From assembly GCA_035489755.1 (NCBI GenBank), contig DATGZK010000077.1, forward strand, positions 248,001 through 312,000: 64,000 bases of DNA. Direction: 5' to 3'. Within the stretch, counting starts at the first letter, position 1, and each line of letters begins with the position of its first letter. This stretch comes from UBA9160 sp035489755. Lineage in GTDB: Bacteria > Myxococcota_A > UBA9160. Shown in pieces: positions 58,577 through 64,000 of this stretch. A program made the translations under genes and the position numbers. The notes below the pieces were generated by a model, which made no database searches, was not told the origin of the DNA, and was given only the letters and a program-made list of their open reading frames with translations.

Positions 58577-59871
58577 CGCAGGTCTCGCGCAAGGCGCACG
58601 CCGCTGAACTGCCAGCGGGCCGAGGGTGGGAAGAAGTTGCGATAGCTTGCCCGCAGGTGGCCCTGCGGCGAGGCGCAGGAGCCGCCGCGCAAGACCCACT
58701 GGTTGGCCATGAACTTGCCGTTGTACTCGCCGAGCGCACCCTCGGGCGGCTGATAGCCGGGATACGGTCCATAGGGGCTGCGTGTCCATTCCCAGACATC
58801 TCCAAAGAGCTGCCGGGGTGCGTCCCCTTCGCCCCAGGCGGGCCTCGGCTGAAGCAGACTACCCTCCACGAAGTTCCCCTCGACGAGGAAGCCAGCGGCC
58901 AGGACCTCCCATTCGTCTTCACCGGGCAGTCTCGCGCGCGCCCAGCGCGCGAATGCATCGGCCTCGTACGCGCTCACGTGACACACCGGATCAGCGAGCG
59001 AGACGGGCTGCATTCCCGACAATGTGAAGAGCTGCCATCCGCAGTCGTCGCGTTCCCAGTAAAGCGGAGCGCGCCAGCCGCCGGCACGCGCGGCATCGAA
59101 GCCGTCCGACAGCCAGAGCTGAGGACGCTCATAGCCGCCATCGGCCATGAACGCCAGCCACTCCCCGTTGGTGACGAGGCGCGAGGCCAGAGCGAAGGGT
59201 TCGAGGAGCCGGCGATGGCGAGGCCGCTCGTTGTCGAAGGAGAAGCCTTGTCCGTCGTAGCCGATTCGAGCGATTCCGCCGGCGTGCTCGCACCAGGGCC
59301 GGTCGGGTACGGGCATCGCCACCCTTGCTTGTGCTCCGGCCTGATAGCTTGGCCGCAGCGGGTTTTGAAAGAACAGATGCTTTACATCGGTGAGGAGGAG
59401 CTCTTGGTGCTGCTGCTCGTGCTGAAGGCCAAGCTCGATCACGCTGAGCAGCTCGCCGCGCTCGGCAATGCCTGGGGTCGCGAGCAGGTCCGTCATCCAG
59501 GCATCGACATGACGACGGTACGCCACGACCTCGTCGAGGGAGGGTCTCGACAGAAGGCCTCGCTGGGGCCGCGGGTAGGGCGTGCCCATCGACTGGTAGT
59601 AGGAGTTGAACAGGTGGTGATACGCGGCAGACAGGACGCGGTAGCTGGGGACGGCGGCCTGGAGCACGAACGTTTCGAAGAACCAGGAGCTGTGCGCGAG
59701 GTGCCATTTCGCCGGACTTGCGTCAGGCATGGACTGGAGCGCAGCGTCTTCGGCGCTGAGCGGCGCGCACAGCACCTCGGTTGCAGCTCGGATTGTCGCG
59801 TAGCGCTCGGGAGTAGGGATGGAGCGGGGCTGCGCGCGGCGCGCAGGCTCTTCCCTGTACATGGGTTCCAT
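58573..59871 (-). CDS. egtB: Hercynine sulfoxide synthase (EgtB)
   Basis: This protein has about 432 residues from ATG 59871. The N-terminal DinB-like region carries the iron-binding HEQQHQELLL, and the C-terminal formylglycine-generating-enzyme-like domain ends with RGGSCASPQGHLRASYRNFFPPSARWQFSGVRLARDL. EgtB joins hercynine with a thiol donor and oxygen to the sulfoxide. The protein is of the normal length for egtB. It is transcribed before egtD. A longer start at 59901 is possible. The absence of egtA suggests cysteine is the direct thiol donor. Confidence 0.94.
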   Translation of the reverse strand: MEPMYREEPARRAQPRSIPTPERYATIRAATEVLCAPLSAEDAALQSMPDASPAKWHLAHSSWFFETFVLQAAVPSYRVLSAAYHHLFNSYYQSMGTPYPRPQRGLLSRPSLDEVVAYRRHVDAWMTDLLATPGIAERGELLSVIELGLQHEQQHQELLLTDVKHLFFQNPLRPSYQAGAQARVAMPVPDRPWCEHAGGIARIGYDGQGFSFDNERPRHRRLLEPFALASRLVTNGEWLAFMADGGYERPQLWLSDGFDAARAGGWRAPLYWERDDCGWQLFTLSGMQPVSLADPVCHVSAYEADAFARWARARLPGEDEWEVLAAGFLVEGNFVEGSLLQPRPAWGEGDAPRQLFGDVWEWTRSPYGPYPGYQPPEGALGEYNGKFMANQWVLRGGSCASPQGHLRASYRNFFPPSARWQFSGVRLARDLR

Positions 59872-59944
59872 GGCAGCGGCCCTCCTGCCTGCCCCCCCCA
59901 CGGCCCCAGGCCCAGTGTATGTCGCGTTCGCGAGAACGCGAACA

Positions 59945-61477
59945 CTAATCCTTGCGGGCGAGCCGAAGGCCCAGCGGGACCACCCAGCGCTCGACTTCGG
60001 CGAACAGGCCCTGAACCGCCACCGCGAGCAGCGCAGCCGGCACGGCGCCCTCGAGGATGAGCCCCACGTTGTCGAGACGGATTCCTGTCAGGATGGGCTG
60101 GCCATAGCCGCCCGCGCCGATCACGGCACCAAGCGTCGCCGTCCCGACGTTGATGACCGCGGACGTTTTAATGCCGGCGAGGATCGAAGGGGAGGCAAGG
60201 GGCAACTCGACGTGCCAAAGGCATGCCCGAGGCGAGAGGCCGAGCGCCTCCGCGGACTCGCGCAGAGGCGCCGGGATGCCCGTCAAACCCGTGTGGGTAT
60301 TTCGGACGATGGGCAAGAGGCTGTAGAGGAAGAGCGCGGCCACCGCCGGCGGGGCGCCGATTCCGAGGAGCGGAATCATGAACACAAGGAGTGCGAGCGA
60401 GGGAATCGTCTGCAGCACGCCGGTCGCACCGAGCAGGACGGCGCCGAGCCGGGGCCGGCGCGCGGACAAGACGCCGAGTGGAAGGGCTACGCAGAGGGCT
60501 GCGCTGAGAGACACCCCCACAAGGCCGAGGTGCTCCTCCGTGCGGCGCAGGATCCGAGCTCCCCGTCCCGGCTCCTCCGCGATGACCGTGAGGCCGAGAT
60601 TCATCGCAAGAAAGTCTTTTGCGATGCGCGATTCGGGCACCTGCTGGATCTTGGCGCGCGCATTCATCGCCGCCATGGTCCGCGCGTCGACCTTCCCCTC
60701 AAGGCGAGAGAGGGCCGCCACCGCGGCGGGCGCGCGCGCTTTCAGATCGGCCCGCATGAGCCACACCGCGTCATACACCGGAAAGTAATTCAGGTCATCC
60801 TGAAGGACCCGGATGTCGTAGTACGAGATGTCCGCGTCGGTGGAATACAGATCCGTCACGTCGATCGTGTCCGCGTCGAGACCCCGGTAGGCGAGATCGT
60901 GATCGAGACCTCTCACATCCTGTTGCGGAAGGGCGTAGCGCGCCTTGAGGCCGGGCCAGCCATCGGCTCGGTCCATAAATTCATTCGTAAAGCCGAAGCG
61001 AAGCTCGGGGTGCTGGTTGAGATCGGAGATCGAGCGGATGCCGAGGGTCTTGGCCCGGGCGGCTTTCATGCCCAGCGCGTAAGTGTCATTGAAACCGAGC
61101 GGGCGCGACATCACCACACCATACGACGCCAGCGCCCTGCGAAGCTCGGCCTGTCCCTTCACGCCCTCGCCTTTCAGGATCTCCTGTTCCAGTGTCCCTG
61201 TGTACTCTGGATACACGTCGATTTCTCCTCGCACGAGTGCGTTCCAGAGGACCTGCGTCCCACCCAGCTGGCTACGATGCTCGGCGGCGCTGCCGCTCGC
61301 GCGCACGAGGGCCGTCGCGAGTTCACCCAGCACGACGGATTCGGTGAACTGCTTCGAACCAATCATGAGGGGCGCACCCGCCTGCGCACCGTCTCCCGAA
61401 CGCGAAGGAACGCACCCCGCAAGTCCAAGCGTCGCGGCCACAAGCCACCGCCGGGCACCGCGCCCCGGAAGCGTCAC
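59945..61477 (-). CDS. Osmoprotectant-type ABC transporter: substrate-binding protein fused before permease
   Basis: This protein has 510 residues from GTG 61477. It has a lipobox-type N-terminus (TLGLAGCVPS), then a glycine-betaine/choline-type binding domain (MIGSKQFTESVVLGELATALV ... GTQVLWNALVRGEIDVYPEYTGTLEQ), and then a permease with IPSLALLVFMIPLLGIG and the loop ALGLSPRACLWHVELPLASPSILAG. In known fusions such as OpuABC the permease usually comes first, so the order here is reversed. It overlaps the ATPase stop by GTGA. Uptake of glycine betaine, choline or carnitine is likely but the ligand is not proven. Confidence 0.83.
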   Translation of the reverse strand: MTLPGRGARRWLVAATLGLAGCVPSRSGDGAQAGAPLMIGSKQFTESVVLGELATALVRASGSAAEHRSQLGGTQVLWNALVRGEIDVYPEYTGTLEQEILKGEGVKGQAELRRALASYGVVMSRPLGFNDTYALGMKAARAKTLGIRSISDLNQHPELRFGFTNEFMDRADGWPGLKARYALPQQDVRGLDHDLAYRGLDADTIDVTDLYSTDADISYYDIRVLQDDLNYFPVYDAVWLMRADLKARAPAAVAALSRLEGKVDARTMAAMNARAKIQQVPESRIAKDFLAMNLGLTVIAEEPGRGARILRRTEEHLGLVGVSLSAALCVALPLGVLSARRPRLGAVLLGATGVLQTIPSLALLVFMIPLLGIGAPPAVAALFLYSLLPIVRNTHTGLTGIPAPLRESAEALGLSPRACLWHVELPLASPSILAGIKTSAVINVGTATLGAVIGAGGYGQPILTGIRLDNVGLILEGAVPAALLAVAVQGLFAEVERWVVPLGLRLARKD

Positions 61478-62226
61478 CGCGCGGCCTCGGCTCCGGTGAC
61501 GTGGAGGGTGCGCTGCGCGCGCACGAAGCGGCTTACGTATTCGTCCGCTGGAGCTTCGACAAGATCGCGCAGCGTGCCGGACTGGATCACGCTTCCATCC
61601 CGCAGCAGGACAATGCGATCGCCAAAGAATGCGGCCTCGGCGAGGTCGTGCGTGACCAGCACGACCGTCTTCCCTAGCTCTCGGAAGATCTCGCGCAAGG
61701 CATCCTGGAGCTCCGCCCGGACCAGAGGGTCGAGGGCAGCAAGAGGCTCGTCGAGCAGCAGCACCTCCGGGTCGAGCAGAAGAGCACGCATGAGTCCCAC
61801 CCGCTGGCGCTGTCCTCCCGAGAGTTGCACGGGAAACCGGTCGAGAGCGTTTTCGGGGAAGCGCGTGAGGCGTGCGAGTTCGAGGACGCGTTGCCTTGTG
61901 CGTTCGGCTTCCCAGCGGAGGTAACGCGCCATGAGGCCCACGTTCCTGCGGGCGTTGAGATGAGGGAAGAGGCCCCCATCCTGGATCACGTAACCCATGC
62001 GGCGACGAAGTGCGGGAGCGCTCTGGGCATCGAGCAGCTCTCCGTCGAGATGCACGCTGCCTTGGTCTGGCGTTACGAGTCCGAGCGCCAGACGCAGCAG
62101 CGTCGACTTTCCGCATCCGCTCGCGCCGATCAAAACCGTGGTGGTGTGGGGGGTGAAGTCCAGGTCGACCTCACGGACCGCCGGTGTCTTTTCAAAGGTC
62201 TTGGAGACACCACGCAGCGACAGCAC
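61474..62226 (-). CDS. Osmoprotectant-type ABC transporter ATPase
   Basis: This protein has 250 residues from GTG 62226. All ATPase motifs are intact: Walker A LIGASGCGKSTLLRLALG, Q-loop GYVIQDGGLFPHLNA, signature FPVQLSGGQRQRVGLMRAL, Walker B EVLLLDEPLAALDPLVR and switch VLVTHDLAEA. LFPHLNAR and the DPLVRAELQ segment fit the OpuCA/ProV branch. No C-terminal CBS domains are present, as in simpler members of this branch. GGGAG lies eight bases upstream, directly after the DUF309 stop. Its partner is the fused gene downstream. Confidence 0.93.
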   Translation of the reverse strand: MLSLRGVSKTFEKTPAVREVDLDFTPHTTTVLIGASGCGKSTLLRLALGLVTPDQGSVHLDGELLDAQSAPALRRRMGYVIQDGGLFPHLNARRNVGLMARYLRWEAERTRQRVLELARLTRFPENALDRFPVQLSGGQRQRVGLMRALLLDPEVLLLDEPLAALDPLVRAELQDALREIFRELGKTVVLVTHDLAEAAFFGDRIVLLRDGSVIQSGTLRDLVEAPADEYVSRFVRAQRTLHVTGAEAAR

Positions 62227-62230
62227 GCGG

Positions 62231-62791
62231 CTAGCTCCCGGAGAGTTCGAGCACCAAGGGTGCGGCCAGCGGAGGAACAACCCCGTGACGCTCGGCCTGA
62301 AACACCGGGGCAAACGCCGCGTCGATGGCCTGAAGCAGCGCAGGCACGTCCACCCCCATAAAACGCTCGCCACGCGCCAGACGCTCTCGTTGGCAGACCG
62401 CTACCAGCTTCCCGCGGGCCTCGCGCGCAAGACTGACGGAGCCCGCGGAACTGCGGACGTGGTGCTTAAGGAGTGCGGCAGCGAGCTGGATCAGGCCTTG
62501 CAAGAACAGACGCTGGGTGCCTTCCGCCCGAGCCCAAAGACTCTCCCACGCCTCATGCGCTTCCCACCAGAAGGCGTGGTTGAAAAGATCGACTCCGTGG
62601 ATGTAGCCCTCTTGCTCTTCCCATTGTTGGCACGGGAGAAGAGGCTCGCTGGCGAGACTTCCCGCGCCGGCGGCCTCGACCCTCTTGTCCGGGTGCGCAG
62701 CCCCGCTCCCCGGCACGTAACGGCTCGCCGGAAGCGGTGCGCTGCCGTAGCGGGGAGGATGGGCGGGGAACGGGCGGGGCTCCTCTTGCAT
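62231..62791 (-). CDS. DUF309 domain protein
   Basis: This protein has 186 residues from ATG 62791. A proline-rich N-terminal section is followed by the DUF309 motif VDLFNHAFWWEAHEAWESLWARAEGTQRLFLQGLIQLAAALLKHHV. The FNxxxWWExHExWExLW core is a family mark, and the function is not known. The domain is helical and may bind a metal through its conserved histidine and glutamates. It is located between apaG (five bases) and the ABC ATPase gene (four bases), so it is probably in the same operon. Confidence 0.85.
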   Translation of the reverse strand: MQEEPRPFPAHPPRYGSAPLPASRYVPGSGAAHPDKRVEAAGAGSLASEPLLPCQQWEEQEGYIHGVDLFNHAFWWEAHEAWESLWARAEGTQRLFLQGLIQLAAALLKHHVRSSAGSVSLAREARGKLVAVCQRERLARGERFMGVDVPALLQAIDAAFAPVFQAERHGVVPPLAAPLVLELSGS

Positions 62792-62796
62792 CGGGG

Positions 62797-63186
62797 TTAG
62801 TTCATCGCGTAGGGCTCGGAGAGCGTGAAGGCTGCGATCTGCGCGTCGAAGCGTTCGCCAGCGGGTGTCACCATCTGATAGGTTCCCTGCATGGCACCGA
62901 TGGACGTGCCTAGCGGACACGCCGAGGTGTACTCGAAGCTTTCACCCGGTCGCAGCGTCGGCTGCTCCCCCACCACGCCCGGGCCCTTCACTTCCTGTCG
63001 CCGACCCTCGGCATCGGTAATGATCCAGTGGCGTGAGAGGAGTTGCACGGTCTGAGAGCCCTCATTCGAGATGCGCACGGTGTACGCGAAAAACCATTCG
63101 CCATCTTCGGGCGCCGAGCGCTCGGCCACGTAACGCGACGTGACCTCGACCCGTATCCCTTTCGTCACCGCCTCGGAGCTGGGCAT
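62797..63186 (-). CDS. apaG: ApaG domain protein
   Basis: This 129-residue protein is an ApaG family member: VEVTSRYVAERSAPEDGEWFFAYTVRISNEG, LLSRHWIITDAEGRRQEVKGPGVVGEQPTLRPGESFEYTS, CPLGTSIGAMQGTYQMV. The fold is an immunoglobulin-like beta sandwich. The protein is associated with cobalt and magnesium resistance in enterobacteria by name only, with no proven biochemical role. It is the first gene of a compact unit with DUF309 and the ABC transporter genes. Confidence 0.93.
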   Translation of the reverse strand: MPSSEAVTKGIRVEVTSRYVAERSAPEDGEWFFAYTVRISNEGSQTVQLLSRHWIITDAEGRRQEVKGPGVVGEQPTLRPGESFEYTSACPLGTSIGAMQGTYQMVTPAGERFDAQIAAFTLSEPYAMN

Positions 63187-63261
63187 GGCGCGAAGCTAGC
63201 CCATCCCGGCGCTCGGGGACCGCCCTTTCCTGGCGGCGCGACGCGGTGCTACACAGGGCGC

Positions 63262-64000
63262 GTGCAGCATCGGCTGATGTCCCTTTGCTTCTGGATCTTC
63301 CTGGCGGTGAGCTCGGTCCTGCTGTTTCCGGTCGCCGTGTTGATTTGGGCGGCGACGGCGCTCTTCGACCGTAAGCTGATGGCGCTCCACCGCTTTACCT
63401 GCTTTTGGGGTTCACTTTACACCTGGCTTAACCCCGCCTGGCCCGTGCAGGTGATGGGGCGGGAGAAGATCCGGCCCGGCGTGGCGTACGTCATGGTCGC
63501 GAATCATCAGTCCCTTCTCGATATCCTCGTTCTGTTCCGACTCTTCCGGCACTTTAAGTGGGTTTCGAAGATCGAGAATTTCCGTATTCCCTTCATCGGC
63601 TGGAACATGAGCCTCAATCGTTACATCAAGCTGCGTCGCGGCGATCGAGAGAGCGGCGCGAAGATGATGCAGGCCTGCGAGCAAGCGCTCGCCGGCGGGA
63701 ACTCCATCATGATGTTTCCGGAGGGCACGCGCTCACTGGACGGCCGGCTACGCCCGTTTAAGCCCGGCGCATTTGCACTCGCGCAGCGCATGGGCGTGCC
63801 GCTGCTTCCGATCGTACTAGAAGGCACGGGCAACGCGCTGCCCAAGCGCGGCTTCGTGCTGCAGGGTCGCCATGAGATCCGGATCCGGGTGCTGGATGAG
63901 ATCCCCCACGAGGCATTCGCCACGGCCGAGCTGGCGAAGCTCGTGGAGAGCGTCCGCAGCCGCTTCGCGCTGGAGCTCGGAGAAAAGAACCTGCCGCAGG
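63262..64000 (+). CDS. plsC: 1-acyl-sn-glycerol-3-phosphate acyltransferase (PlsC type), 3' end cut by window
   Basis: A gene starting at GTG 63262 (alternative ATG 63277) runs off the window with at least 246 codons. It begins with a hydrophobic helix (FWIFLAVSSVLLFPVAVLIW), then the acyltransferase motif I, VANHQSLLDILVLF (HQSLLD for HxxxxD), motif II near RIPFIGWNMSLN, motif III FPEGTRSLDGRL, and IV VPLLPIVLEGTG. PlsC adds the second acyl chain to lysophosphatidic acid in phospholipid synthesis. It is divergent from apaG. The 3' end is outside the window, and the product may be a homologue with other acceptors. Confidence 0.88.
   Translation, partial: MQHRLMSLCFWIFLAVSSVLLFPVAVLIWAATALFDRKLMALHRFTCFWGSLYTWLNPAWPVQVMGREKIRPGVAYVMVANHQSLLDILVLFRLFRHFKWVSKIENFRIPFIGWNMSLNRYIKLRRGDRESGAKMMQACEQALAGGNSIMMFPEGTRSLDGRLRPFKPGAFALAQRMGVPLLPIVLEGTGNALPKRGFVLQGRHEIRIRVLDEIPHEAFATAELAKLVESVRSRFALELGEKNLPQ

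Noticed and set aside
59819..61924. 701-codon plus-strand frame over the transporter genes
   Set aside because: It is an antisense shadow of egtB and the ABC genes, which show all expected motifs.
1..64000. CRISPR arrays, tRNA, rRNA, insertion sequences, prophage or plasmid functions
   Set aside because: No regularly spaced repeats, cloverleaf shape, transposase, integrase or replication gene could be found by reading both strands.

Overview
This 64-kb window is gene-dense, GC-rich (by eye about two thirds G+C) chromosomal DNA from a Gram-negative bacterium. Many genes are joined by ATGA or GTGA stop/start overlaps. The gene content (DUF6178-type protein, UGSC selenoprotein, Ino1, wax-ester synthase, PEP-CTERM protein, F420-type oxidoreductases, AddAB, a histone-fold protein) fits an environmental deltaproteobacterial lineage such as Myxococcota or Binatota. 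That placement is inference from gene content only. I saw no rRNA, tRNA, CRISPR array, insertion sequence, phage gene or plasmid gene, so this reads as ordinary chromosome rather than a mobile island.

Layout. 1-1.1 kb: two small regulator or zinc-ribbon genes and a gene-poor stretch. 1.1-6.3 kb: GH31 glycosidase, a small Cys protein, a PEP-CTERM protein and a lipoprotein alpha/beta hydrolase, overlapping. 6.3-9.7 kb: ACT-domain protein, MoxR-type AAA ATPase and a TraB/DUF5682-like protein in one tight unit. 9.7-16 kb: Nudix enzyme, a membrane beta-propeller protein, DUF6178, myo-inositol-1-phosphate synthase and an IPCT/DIPPS-like CDP-alcohol transferase, then a 68-residue histone-fold protein. 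16-25.5 kb: GST, amidase, wax-ester synthase, GFA enzyme, a redoxin fusion protein followed by a UGSC selenoprotein read through an in-frame TGA, SRPBCC protein, FAD oxidoreductase and a frameshifted ECF sigma factor. 25.7-32.7 kb: M28 peptidase, ketopantoate reductase, DUF3179, BioA and two F420-type proteins with a 49-residue micro-ORF between them.

33-44 kb: HtrA protease, a large membrane histidine kinase, FAH-family and isochorismatase-like hydrolases, CysH with a Tat-exported split-barrel protein, and an MlaE-MlaF-MlaD-lipoprotein operon whose ATPase has lost most catalytic motifs. 44-50 kb: NYN-LOTUS protein, PCMT, nitroreductase, DUF4404, OsmC, glycine-rich RRM protein and two alpha/beta hydrolases. 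50-57 kb: addA and addB recombination nuclease genes. 57-64 kb: DUF427, ergothioneine genes egtB-egtD, an osmoprotectant-type ABC transporter behind apaG and a DUF309 gene, and the start of a plsC-type acyltransferase running off the end.

The most notable items are the UGSC selenoprotein (Sec codon 22684-22686 with a SECIS-like hairpin just after it), its redoxin-fused neighbour, the bacterial histone-fold protein, the ACT-MoxR-TraB-like unit, the degenerate MlaF-type ATPase, and a 19-bp inverted repeat covering the start codons of the divergent GST and amidase genes.
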